This document shows positions 1-10,263 of a stretch of DNA of 64,000 bases, in pieces (the stretch's first letter is position 1; each line of letters starts with the position of its first letter). The stretch is from Drosophila miranda (Eukaryota; Arthropoda; Insecta; Diptera; Drosophilidae). The position numbers were made by a program, and so were the translations under genes. Location of the stretch: the NCBI RefSeq assembly GCF_003369915.1, contig NW_022881614.1:36501842-36565841 (forward strand), read 5' to 3'. The notes under the pieces are model-generated. The model was not told where the DNA came from. It saw only the letters and a program-made list of their open reading frames with translations, and did no database searches.

Positions 1-114
1 CAAGAATATATATACTTTTTAGGGGGTCGGAAACGATTCCTTCTGGACGTTACACACATCCACTTTTACCACAAATCTAATATACCCCAATACTCATTTT
101 GAGTATCGGGTATA
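1..114 (+). mobile_element. 3' end of a DINE-1-like element
   Basis: This stretch matches the last part of the longer elements at 4326-5460 and 13205-14318. It ends with the imperfect hairpin CAATACTCATTTTGAGTATC and the terminal GGGTATA. The 5' part lies outside the window. DINE-1 assignment rests on architecture recalled for the family. Confidence 0.7.
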
Positions 115-265
115 AATAGCGACCTTTTTGCATATTTTATGTGGTTCTTTTCATCCTTCAATCAGCATGGAATTGTAAACTCTGGATTAAAAATGAACAA
201 TAATAAAAATGTGTTCGTGTAACCTCTTGGGGTGTGTACCTTTTGGCAATTTGGTGAAAATGGGT

Positions 266-280
266 GGGGGGGGGGGGGGG
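266..280 (+). repeat. Poly(G) tract, 15 G
   Basis: A 15-base G run lies 85 bp beyond the Lap copy 1 stop codon. The equivalent run is 27 G in copy 3 and 37 C (inverted) in copy 5, so it is a length-variable mononucleotide tract. Units 2 and 4 have only a short interrupted G-rich stretch here. Confidence 0.9.
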
Positions 281-365
281 TTGGTGGTGGTCTTGGTACT
301 TCAATTAACAAAAAATTTGGAACGCGGAACATTAACAAAGGAATTGTGTAACGAACATAATCAGA

Positions 366-1889
366 TTACTTGCCGTCTGGGCAAGCCATCTGAAACAGAA
401 ACTGAACGATGGTGCGAGTGGGACGGCCAGTCATGCGGCCCTTCAGCAAATATGGGAGCGGATTGTAGCGCGTGAGCATGCCCACGTTGCGGATGTCCAG
501 GTGGGCCCAGTGGACGCACGGCACCAGCTCGTGCAGAACGGCGGCAGCGATGCAGCTGGAGGCGGGGCCACGTCCGCGGTTGCTGATGTCAAAGGTGTCG
601 TTCGGCTTGATCAGCTCCTTGAAGTAGCGCCACAGGGGCAGACGCCAAACGCGATCCCCCTTAAGGGCACCGGCATTCTCGAACTGCTTGTAGACGAAGT
701 TCGAATTGCTGAAAATCCCGGCTGCTGCTCCGCCCAGCGCTGGGCAGACGGCGTAGCCCACTGTAGCAATGTGCACGACCATGCGCGGCTTGTAGATCGT
801 CTGGGCGTAGAGCAAGGGATCGGCCATGGCCATCACACCAGCCTTGCTGACGTCCACGAAGCCGAGAGTTTTGCCATTGAGGAGGGACACCACGTCGCCA
901 GGCTTGGCCGCCATTCCGGAGGGCATATTCTCGTACAGCGGCAGCAGTGCCGTTATGTTTAGGGGCAGCGATAGCGCAGCGGCGGCTCGGATGACGCCCA
1001 CGCAGGCGGCTGCACCGGACATGCAGCCGCGGTACATGGACAAGCAGTCCTTGGGACGGAGGCAGAGGCCTCCGCTGTTGAATGTGATGCCCTTGCCCAG
1101 CAGGAGGATGGGCTTGTCCTCGGGTGCGGTGCCGCAGTAGGCGATTTCCAAGGTGATCGGCGGCCCGCAGCTGCCCTTGGCCACCATCAAGAAGCTGTTC
1201 AAGCTCTTGGACTCGATCCATGCTGCGTACCTCCACAGATACCCCGCAGGGGCACAGGGCATCCACCGTTGACTGGGCGAAGATTGTGGGCGTCATCTGA
1301 TTGGCCGGCGTATCGGCCAGGCGACGGGCCAGGTTCTGCGATTCGGCCTTGAACAGGCCCCGCATCCAGGCATCCGAGTCGGGAGAGTCGTACAGCTCCA
1401 GTTTGGGAATGAGTGTGCGGTCCCGACGGCGCTTGTTGGTGTTGTAGCGCCAGACGGCCAAGGCGCTCCCCTCGGCCGCCTGCTCCGCATACTCCATCGA
1501 CTTCACGAAGACATCTGTGCAGCCCTGCAGTTGAAGGGAACGAGCCCCCACGCCGGCAGCGACGCGAGCGTTCTCCATTCCCTCGTCGGTCATCTCCAGG
1601 TCGTTGAAGCCGGCCCCCTCCTGTCCCACGCCGACCACGGCCACCGCACGGAACTCCGCATCCACGTTCATGAAGACACGGCCTTTTCCCAGCTGGCCAC
1701 TCAGGCCCGTCTCGCGTATGAGATCAGTGATCTTACCCTGGACGCGATCGTCAAACTTCTCGCCGGATGGTGTCATCTTGGGCTGGCGGTCGACCTCCTT
1801 GGCGTACACGCCCACCACAACGCCTTTGATCACCGAGTCACATTTCTCGGCGTAGTGCCGTCGCTGTTCCACATCTCTGCGTCTGGCCA
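366..1889 (-). pseudogene. M17 leucine aminopeptidase (S-Lap type) pseudogene, copy 1
   Basis: The minus strand encodes most of an M17 leucyl aminopeptidase. An N-terminal domain is read from 1872 to about 1225. The C-terminal catalytic-type domain is read in another frame from about 1220 to the stop at 366-368. A 5-bp deletion near 1220, relative to copies 2 and 4, breaks the frame between them. The conserved GKGITFNSGG loop is present with Asp replaced by Asn. The NTDAEGRL motif of active M17 enzymes is replaced by DVSKAGVM, so the metal-binding Asp and Glu and the catalytic Arg are missing. Drosophila S-Lap proteins, several of them non-catalytic, are structural components of the paracrystalline material of sperm mitochondria, and this sequence fits that group. 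About 110 bp with the start codon and presequence are deleted beyond 1889. The copy cannot encode a whole protein. Confidence 0.9.
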
Positions 1890-2144
1890 GTTCCAGACAA
1901 ATTTTGCTTTTTTTCCGAATAAAAAAACTGTAAATCTAAAAAATAGAGAGAATAGATGTGCTTCCAACAGCTGATTCGAAATGAATGAGATATCCCAAGG
2001 CTCAAACTCTGGCAGGGAAGCATTGCCTGCTGAGATTCGAGGAATTTATGAATTTCCGAACAAAACGAAGAATAGGTCTCAAATCGAGGGAAGTATTCCA
2101 CAGACAAACATTTATATTTCGCGTAATCAAAAGAAACAAAAGAT

Positions 2145-3545
2145 TTATCCCTCATCGGAATCGGATTGATTTGTCGGCTTGAGGCTGCCAAAGACCTTGG
2201 CCGGTATGGCCTTTTGTTCGAAGCGCAGTTTCTTCATGATGAGGCCCTCGTCATCGGTTTTGGTTGTGGCCTGGCCTGCCTCGGCCTGGTCTCCACTCGG
2301 CTGCTGCGGGTCCTCCTCCTCATCGTCGTCGTCATCCTCCCTGTCGCCAATATCAATCTCATCCGGATTGACGACTGTATTTTCCTTGCCCTTGGCCCCG
2401 CCCTAGGTCTCGTAGCCTTCTCGTAGATCTCCCTGGTGCGTGGCAGGCCGTAGATCTCGGCGGCCTTCTTCACGAATATGTTGTACATGTCGAACATCTC
2501 CTCTTCCTTAACGGCGGACGTGGCGCGATCGTACACGGACATGGCATGCCGGTCCAGACCGTGCTCCTCCTCCAGCTTCGCGTAGAGCAGGTAAAAGTAC
2601 TTGGCATGCTGAGCAGGACACTGATCCGGGCACTGTTCGAAGAGGTCGCGGGCCCGCTCCAGCTTTGTGCCCCCGTAGCGCGCGAGGAACTTGCTTAGAT
2701 ACGAGTTCCAGATGTCGTACACATTCGGCCACTTAAACAGGGCAATGCCCTTCTCGTAGGCCCGATAGGCCTCCTCTAAGTAGTTGTGCTCTTCGAGGAA
2801 CATGCCATAGTTGATGATCACCTGCGGCGTGCACGCCGTGATACGCCACCTTCCGCTTGGGCATGGCCGTGGCACGTTGCATCAGCTTGAGGGCTGCCTC
2901 GAACTGCTGCTGGCGCAGCTCCATCTCCGCCCACTTGCACCACCCGGCGGCCAGATCCTCCACCTTGACGTACTCCACCTCGGTGCCCCGCTCGAAGACC
3001 ACGCGGGCGTACTCCACCTCGGTGCCCCGCTCGAAGACCACGCGGGCGTCCTCCACCTGGCCATTGGACTCGTAGAACTTGGCAAACTCCACCCAGAGGG
3101 TGTGCAGCTTTCCCACCGCCAGCTTGGGCTGGACTGTCTGCACGGCCTCGGTGTAGGTGTTGATGATCTCCGTGGGCTTGTCCTCGTACAGGTTGACCCG
3201 CTTGTGCCACTCGTGAACGTTGTGCGGATTCTGGCGCAGCAGGACACTGCTCAGCAGCAGCAGACGCCTCTCCATGAGGTATTCTAAGCGCGACAGGCGC
3301 AGCTCCACATCGATGTCGTCCTGCTCGGTGGCCTCCTCGTTCTTGGCCACCTCCTCTATGCGCTTGTTCAACGACAGCTCCTCGAACTGCGCAAAGCTGG
3401 CCTCGCAAAAGGGCTCTGCTGCCCCAACAAAGGCCAAAAGACCGTGGACCAGGGCGGACAAGGGGACAATAGAAGCCAAAAGATTGACAGAGGTGAGTAA
3501 ATTCCGTAAATGTATATAAACGATATTGCGGTTCACATTTTGCAC
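2145..3545 (-). pseudogene. SYF1/XAB2 splicing-factor fragment, copy 1
   Basis: The minus strand encodes HAT/TPR-like helical repeats (for example WVEFAKFYESNGQVEDARVV and the repeated ARVVFERGT) typical of SYF1/XAB2. SYF1 is a scaffold of the Prp19-associated spliceosome complex in the nucleus. The N-terminal portion of the family protein is absent: homology starts abruptly at AQFEELSLNKR near 3405. The preceding open codons up to 3545 are unrelated. A 30-bp in-frame duplication repeats EYARVVFERGT (about 2965-3030). A deletion near 2842, relative to copy 3, removes about 150 bp and shifts frame. Another deletion near 2420 removes the penultimate exon seen in copy 4. The acidic C-terminal tail with the stop at 2145-2147 remains in a different frame. 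Confidence 0.88.
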
Positions 3546-4325
3546 TTTCGCTCAATTAGCTCAACTAATTGACATTTGAAAATACATGCGGTGAAAGGAA
3601 TTACATATGTACACATGTATGTACATGTGGGTCCGTAAAGGACAACAGCAGGAGATAATTATAAGTGCAGGAATTTTAATTCAACCTTCAACCTCAGCCT
3701 TTGCATGGCTCTGGAGCTCGAAAGTGATTTACAAAAGAAGCACTTTAGTCGGAAACATAAACATTCATTCCCCACCTCTTCACAGCACTTGACCAGAAAC
3801 AACAGCAACAACAAAAATCACAATTATAAAGGGAGTCAGGGCGAGGCATACACTGTCAAAAAACAATATACGAGAATAAATAATTAAACCCATTTTTATA
3901 TACGTTTCTCCCGATATTATTCTCTAAATTGAAAGAAAACAACAGGTATATATTTTCATTAGCTTTGAACTGAAAACCTTTTAAGATAAGCCGAAGTTGA
4001 CTTTTTCGGTATTTTTCGTTATTTTTATAGTCCTGTTTGCCTTTAGTATTTTCTCCTATAAGAAAGATGATTCTTGGTAAAAGTTTGTCCCCTTATTTGC
4101 CTCCATACTAAACATAAAGCTAACAAAATACTATCGATCTATTTTGTTTTATATCTTTTTAGTTCATCGCCTATAATCGTACAGCAAAGAAAAACATAAA
4201 CAACATTTTCTTACCTTCTTCCTGGTTCTTCCACTTTTGCTGCATTCTCTCTTTCTGTTCTTTCCTTGCCGTTTCCATTCTGTCGTTATATTCACACACA
4301 AACACACACAAAAGCACTATTATAA
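3546..4325. other. Unit spacer between SYF1 and DINE-1, copy 1
   Basis: This AT-rich spacer is shared almost unchanged with 12015-12291 (partial), 17893-18672 and 32549-33037 (partial). It has an ACATGTATGTACATGT palindromic stretch near 3611, a CA-rich stretch near 4292-4310 and the exon-like ORF at 4215-4278. I see no other gene. Confidence 0.7.
4215..4278 (-). pseudogene. Exon-like short ORF with splice donor, copy a
   Basis: On the minus strand an ATG at 4278 opens a highly charged peptide (METARKEQKERMQQ..., about 21 codons). It runs directly into AAG|GTAAGA, a strong splice-donor sequence. This looks like the 5' coding exon of a third gene captured in the duplicated unit. No matching downstream exon is recognisable. 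I do not recognise the gene. The same 64 bp recur at 5864-5927, 7488-7551, 18562-18625 and 20211-20274. Confidence 0.4.
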
Positions 4326-5460
4326 CGAGGGGGAACGTTGTGAGTTGCTGAGGAGACCGCAACTCTACGGTTATACCCGATACTAAGTCAGTATGGCTCT
4401 CCTCCGGCAGACGTCGCTAATTTGAACGACACGACAAAGAGTGCGTGCGAAAGAGACAGAAAATCAGTCTGAGCGTGACGTCGGGAGCTGCGTAGCCACT
4501 GCAAATTGATTTCTTGCTTTTGGCTACAAAAATGATCCGATCTGATCCAGATTCAGCAATCTGATGGATATGGTCATTATCTATGATTCTGCGATTTTAG
4601 TTTTCTCGAATATGCAATATTGTGGATGCAACAGATTTTCGTCCTTTGTGGTGGCGGAAGGGGGTGGGGCGAAATTCTGAGATATACGTTTTATAGTGAG
4701 ATCTAACAGAAGTGCGGATACCAATTTGGTTACTCTAGCCTTAATAGTCTCTGAGATTTGTGGATGCCCCATATTTTCGCCCTTTGCGGGGGCGGAAGGG
4801 GGTGTGGCGAAATTTGGACACGAAACGGTCAAGGTCCGATATCACAGGAGTATGGATACCAAATTTGGTTGCTCTGGCTCTTATAGGTAATGAGATCCTT
4901 GAACTCATATTTTGCAATTGACAAAACCGACCATGAAACCTGTGTGTTAGAGAGAGACAGAGCGAGAAAGAATGAAATTGTTTTCTAGATTCTGGCTATA
5001 ATAATTATACGATATGGTTGAGATTTTACACTCTAGAACATATAGTCATCCTCTACGATTCTGCGTTTTTGGTTTTCTCGTATCGTCGAAATTGTGGATG
5101 CCACAGATTTTCGCCCTTTGTGGGGGCGGAAGTGGGCGGGGCAAAGTTTTGAAATTTTCTTGTAGCAGTGACATATCACAGAAGTCTGGATCTAAAACAT
5201 CGTTGCTCTAGCTCTTATTATCTTTGAGCACTAGGCGCTGAAGGGGACGGACAGACGGACGGACGGACAGACGGACAGACGGACAGACGGACGGACGGAC
5301 AGACGGACAGACAGACATGACTCAATCGACTCGGCTATTGATGCTGATCAAGAATATATATACTTTATGGGGTCGGAAACGATTCCTTCTGGACGTTACA
5401 CACATCCACTTTTACCACAAATCTAATATACCCCAATTCTGATTTTGAGTATCGGGTATA
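4326..5460 (+). mobile_element. DINE-1/INE-1-like non-autonomous element, copy a
   Basis: The element starts CGAGGGGGAACGTTGTGAG and ends GAGTATCGGGTATA. Subterminal inverted repeats are visible: TATACCCGATACT near 4372 and AGTATCGGGTATA at the end. A GGAC/GGACA microsatellite occupies 5247-5307, followed by a conserved 3' block and a short terminal hairpin. This matches the architecture of DINE-1 (INE-1, Helentron-type) elements of Drosophila. There is no coding capacity. The interior holds three copies of a GC-rich module beginning tGTGGATGC (4621, 4759 and 5093). A GA-rich stretch lies at 4950-4970. Confidence 0.75.
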
Positions 5461-5863
5461 AAAATCACAATTATAAAGGGAGTCAGGGCGAGGCATACAC
5501 TGTCAAAAAAAACAATATACGAGAATAAATAATTAAACCCATTTTCATATACGTTTCTCCCGATATTATTCTCTAAATTGAAAGAAAACAACAGGCATAT
5601 ATTTTCATTAGCTTTGAACTGAAAACCTTTTAAGATAAGCCGAAGTTGACTTTTTCGATATTTTTCGTTATTTTTATAGTCCTGTTTGCCTTAAGTATTT
5701 TCAACTATAAGAAAGATGATTCTTGGTAAAAGTTTGTCCCCTTATTTGCCTCCATACTAAACATAAAGCTAACAAAATACTATCGATCTATTTTGTTTTA
5801 TATCTTTTTAGTTCATCGCCTATAATCGTACAGCAAAGAAAAACATAAACAACATTTTCTTAC

Positions 5864-5927
5864 CTTCTTCCTGGTTCTTCCACTTTTGCTGCATTCTCTC
5901 TTTCTGTTCTTTCCTTGCCGTTTCCAT
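5864..5927 (-). pseudogene. Exon-like short ORF with splice donor, copy b
   Basis: Identical in frame and donor site to 4215-4278. It lies in the duplicated block. Confidence 0.35.
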
Positions 5928-5974
5928 TCTGTCGTTATATTCACACACAAACACACACAAAAGCACTATTATAA

Positions 5975-7085
5975 CGAGGGGGAACGTTGTGAGTTGCTGA
6001 GGAGACCGCAACTCTACGGTTATACCCGATACTAAGTCAGTATGGCTCTCCTCCGGCAGACGTCGCTAATTTGAACGACACGACAAAGAGTGCGTGCGAA
6101 AGAGACAGAAAATCAGTCTGAGCGTGACGTCGGGAGCTGCGTAGCCACTGCAAATTGATTTCTTGCTTTTGGCTACAAAAATGATCCGATCTGATCCAGA
6201 TTCAGCAATCTGATGGATATGGTCATTATCTATGATTCTGCGATTTTAGTTTTCTCGAATATGCAATATTGTGGATGCAACAGATTTTCGTCCTTTGTGG
6301 GGGCGGAAGGGGGTGGGGCGAAATTCTGAGATATACGTTTCATAGTGAGATCTAACAGAAGTGCGGATACCAATTTGGTTACTCTAGCCTTAATAGTCTC
6401 TGAGATTTGTGGATGCCCCATATTTTCGCCCTTTGCGGGGGCGGAAGGGGGTGTGGCGAAATTTGAACACGAAACGGTCAAGGTCCGATATCACAGTAGT
6501 ATGGATACCAAATTTGGTTGCTCTGGCTCTTATAGGTAATGAGATCCTTGAACTCATATTTTGCAATTGACAAAACCGACCATGAAACCTGTGTGTTAGA
6601 GAGAGACAGAGCGAGAAAGAATGAAATTGTTTTCTAGATTCTGGCTATAATAATTATACGATATGGTTGAGATTTTACACTCTAGAACATATAGTCATCC
6701 TCTACGATTCTGCGTTTTTGGTTTTCTCGTATCGTCGAAATTGTGGATGCCACAGATTTTCGCCCTTTGTGGGGGCGGAAGTAGGCGGGGCGAAGTTTTG
6801 AAATATTTTTGTAGCAGTGACATATCACAGAAGTCTGGATCCAAAACATCGTTGCTCTAGCTCCTATAGTCTTTGAGCACTAGGCGCTGAAGGGGACGGA
6901 CGGACGGACGGACGGACGGACGGACGGACGGACGGACAGACATGACTCAATCGACTCGGCTATTGATGCTGATCAAGAATATATATACTTTATGGGGTCG
7001 AAAACGATTCCTTCTGGACGTTACTTACATCCACTTTTACCACAAATCTAATATACCCCAATACTGATTTTGAGTATCGGGTATA
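5975..7085 (+). mobile_element. DINE-1-like element, copy b
   Basis: Same ends and internal modules as copy a. The microsatellite (6896-6939) is almost pure GGAC, whereas copy a mixes GGAC and AGAC. A GA-rich stretch lies at 6599-6619. Confidence 0.75.
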
Positions 7086-8407
7086 AAAATCACAATTATA
7101 AAGGCAGTCAGGGCGAGGCATACACTGTCAAAAAAACAATATACGAGAATAAATAATTAAACCCATTTTCATATACGTTTCTCCCGATATTATTCTCTAA
7201 ATTGAAAGAAAACAACAGGCATATATTTTCATTAGCTTTGAACTGAAAACCTTTTAAGATAAGCCGAAGTTGACTTTTTCGGTATTTTTCGTTATTTTTA
7301 TAGTCCTGTTTGCCTTAAGTATTTTCAACTATAAGAAAGATGATTCTTGGTAAAAGTTTGTCCCCTTATTTGCCTCCATACTAAACATAAAGCTAACAAA
7401 ATACTATCGATCTATTTTGTTTTATATCTTTTTAGTTCATCGCCTATAATCGTACAGCAAAGAAAAACATAAACAACATTTTCTTACCTTCTTCCTGGTT
7501 CTTCCACTTTTGCTGCATTCTCTCTTACTGTTCTTTCCTTGCCGTTTCCATTCTGTCGTTATATTCACACACAAACACACACAAAAGCACTATTAAAAAA
7601 AAAAAAAAACAGAAACACAAATGAATTTTATAATTTATTCATATTTTTCTTTCCGCGATCGGCTCTTTTTGTGCTCGAATAATCCACTAATTTTTCCCGC
7701 AAGACGCACTTAGCACCAAAGACGCTCAGCTACAACGGTACAACAAATGAAACGAGAAGGCAGCAATTTTTGGTCGAATAACAACAGATCACCAAAAAAA
7801 AACGGGACACGTTGACATACGTATATACATATGTAAATATATGTAATTCTTTCCGGCCATTGATTGTATTTATAATCCTATTAAATTATTGGTTTAAGTT
7901 AGTGGAAGGCGCGGCTAAGAGGCAACGGTACAGCAACTGGAATTTCCAAGCAACTCCACTCAACGAAAAGAAGGCGAGCGAAAGAGAATTACATAGAAGA
8001 TCACGCGATGCGTCGCTCCCAATGCGAAAACCGAACGCATCGCTGTATGCGTGTGCATGTGTGTGCAGTTGCGGTTTTTGGCTGTGCATGTGAGAGCTCT
8101 ATGTAAAGCCTCTGTAAGCAATAGCAACGCAATAATGAGCATAAGTATAGATGCTTGAGCGTTGAAGTGAAATGATGAACAGAAGAGAGGAAAAGTAAAA
8201 TAAGCGGCTCCACCATTTGTAATGCAAAAATGTTTTTCGAGGTTTTTAACGAGCCCGATTTGTAAAGACCTCACCTAGGCCAGATTTGCCCTATATTGTG
8301 CACCTCTTGGCAATTTGCGTGAAAATGTTGGGGGGTGTGGGGGTACTTCAATCAACAACAAATTTGGAACGCGGAACATTAACAAAGGAATTGTGTAACG
8401 AACATAA
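7086..8407. other. Unit spacer upstream of Lap copy 2
   Basis: The first 505 bp repeat the spacer seen after 5461. An A-tract (about 7595-7609) follows in place of a DINE-1 insertion. Then come about 790 bp, also found at 20330-21136, that lead to the 3' flank of Lap copy 2. I see no supported gene here. The two short overlapping ORFs on opposite strands near 7812-8093 are conserved only because the whole unit is duplicated. Confidence 0.6.
7488..7551 (-). pseudogene. Exon-like short ORF, copy c, with nonsense codon
   Basis: Same 64-bp exon-like sequence as 4215-4278. One base change converts the ninth codon to TAA. Confidence 0.35.
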
Positions 8408-9925
8408 TCAGATTACTTGCCGTCGGGGCAAGCCATCTGAAACAGAAACTGAACGATGGTGCGAGTGGGACGGCCAGTCATGCGGTCCTTCAGCAAATAT
8501 GGCAGCGGATTGTAGCGCGTGAGCATGCCCACGTTGCGGATGTCCAGGTGGGCCCAGTCGACGCACGGCACCAGCTCGTGCAGAACGGCGGCAGCGATGC
8601 AGCTGACACCATGTCAAAGGTGTCGTTCGGCATGATCAGCTCCTTGAAGTAGCGCCACAGGGGCAGACGCCAAACGCGATCCCCCGTAAGGGCACCGGCC
8701 TTCTCGAACTGCTTGTAGACGAAGTTCGAATTGCTGAAAATTCCGGCTGCTGCTCCGCCCAGCGCTGGGCAGACGGCGTAGCCCACTGTAGCAATGTCCA
8801 CGACCATGCGCGGCTTGTAGCTCGTCTGGGCGTAGAGCAAGGGATCGGCCATGGCCATCACACCAGCCTTCCTGACGTCCACGAAGCCGAGAGTTTTGCC
8901 ATTGAGGAGGGACACCACGTCGCCAGGCTTGGCAGCCATTCCGGAGGGCATGTTCTCGCACAGCGGCAGCAGTGCCGTTATGTTAAGGGGCAGCGATAGC
9001 GCGGCGGCGGCTCGGATGGCGCCCACGCAGGTGGCTGCGGTACATGGACAAGCAGTCCTTGGGACGGAGGCAGAGGCCTCCGCTGTTGAATGTGATGCCG
9101 TTGCCCAGCAGGAGGATGGGCTTGTCCTCGGGTGCGGTGCTCGCAGCTGCCCTTGGCCACCATCAAGAAGCTGTTCAAGCTCTTGGACTCGATCCAGTCC
9201 ATGCTGCGTACCTCCACGGATACCCCGCAGGGGCACAGGGCATCCACCGTTGACTGGGCGAAGATTGTGGGCGTCATCTGATTGGCCGGCGGATCGGCCA
9301 GGCGACGGGCCAGGTTCTGCGATTCGGCCTTGAACAGGCCCCGCATCCAGGCATCCGAGTCGGGAGAGTCATACAGCTCCAGTTTGGGAATGAGTGTGCG
9401 GTCCCGACAGCGCTTGTTGGTGTTGTAGCTTCAGACGGCCAAGGCGCTCCCCTCGGCCGCCTGCTCCGCATACTCCATCGACTCCACGAAGACATCTGTG
9501 CAGCCCTGCAGTTGAAGGGAACGAGCCCCCACGCCGGCAGCGACGCGAGCGTTCTCCATTCCCTCGTCGATCATCTCCAGGTCGTTGAAGCCGGCCCCCT
9601 CCTGTCCCACGCCGACCACGGCCACCGCACGGATCTCCGCATCCACTTTCATGAGGACACGGCCTTTTCCCAGCTGGCTACTCAGGCCCGTCTCGCGTAT
9701 GAGATCAGTGATCTTACCCTGGACGCGATCGTCAAACTTCTCGCCGGATGGTGTCATCTTGGGCTGGCGGTCGCCCTCCTTGGCGTACACACCCACCTTA
9801 ACGCCTTTGATCACCGAGCCACATTTCTCGGCGTAGTGCCGTCGCTGTTCCACATCTCTGCGTCTGGCCAGGAATGTGTGCTGGACACGCCTGCACAGGG
9901 CGTGCATCAAGCGTACAGACTTCAT
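8408..9925 (-). pseudogene. M17 leucine aminopeptidase (S-Lap type) pseudogene, copy 2
   Basis: This copy keeps the original N-terminus. The protein starts at 9925 with a basic, hydroxyl-poor leader (MKSVRLMHALCRRVQ...ARRR) that could be a mitochondrial presequence. That would fit a sperm mitochondrial S-Lap. The frame is broken by a nonsense codon at 9431-9433 (Trp-Arg of other copies). Deletions occur near 9140 (about 32 bp) and 9038 (about 17 bp), and a further one near 8607 removes the GRGPASSC segment. The 5-bp deletion of copies 1 and 3 is absent. The NTDAEGRL motif is again degenerate, so even the parent was probably not a conventional peptidase. Stop at 8408-8410. Confidence 0.9.
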
Positions 9926-10263
9926 CGCTTAATGATAGTGACAGTCCCTCGCGACATGTTACGAAAGTTCTCTTATTTTTCAGCCAGTTCAAGACAAATT
10001 TTGCTTTTTTTTCCGAATAAAAAAACTGTAAATCTAAAAAATAGACAGAATAGATGTGCTTCCAACAGCTGATTCGAAAGGAATGAGATATCCCAAGGCT
10101 CAAACTCTGGCAGAGAAACATTGCCAACGCCTGTTGAGATTCGAGGAATTTATGAATTTCCGAACAAAACGAAGAAAAGGTCTCCGAAGAATAGGTCTCA
10201 AATCGAGGGAAGTACTCCACAGACATACATTTATATTTCGCGTAATCAAAAGAAACAAAAGAT

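Larger units (their letters stand above)
5461..7085 (+). repeat. Tandem duplication of spacer plus DINE-1 element
   Basis: This 1.6-kb block repeats 3826-5460 (spacer from ATCACAATTATAAAG through a complete DINE-1-like element) with few differences. Unit 3 has only one such block (18169-19807), so the extra copy accounts for most of the length difference between unit 1 and unit 3. Confidence 0.88.

Noticed and set aside
209..475. ORF crossing the poly(G) tract with a poly-Gly peptide
   Set aside because: It spans the 3' flank and the antisense of the Lap end. Its length depends on a variable homopolymer.
501..962. Plus-strand ORFs antisense to Lap and SYF1 (for example 501-962, 2811-3287, 11172-11996, 24111-24917)
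   Set aside because: They are GC-rich mirror frames of real minus-strand coding sequence, with no independent protein features.
661..1225. Long ORF extension of Lap copy 1 (and copy 3 equivalent) past the 5-bp deletion
   Set aside because: Beyond about 1225 the frame is a Gln/Arg/His-rich shadow of the true Lap reading frame. The family sequence continues in another frame.
5247..5307. Regular GGACAGAC repeats as a CRISPR-like array
   Set aside because: It is a tetranucleotide microsatellite without spacers, inside a DINE-1-like element of a eukaryote.
7812..8093. 93-codon ORF conserved at 7812 and 20534
   Set aside because: Conserved only because the unit is duplicated. It overlaps an equally long antisense ORF and has no domain.
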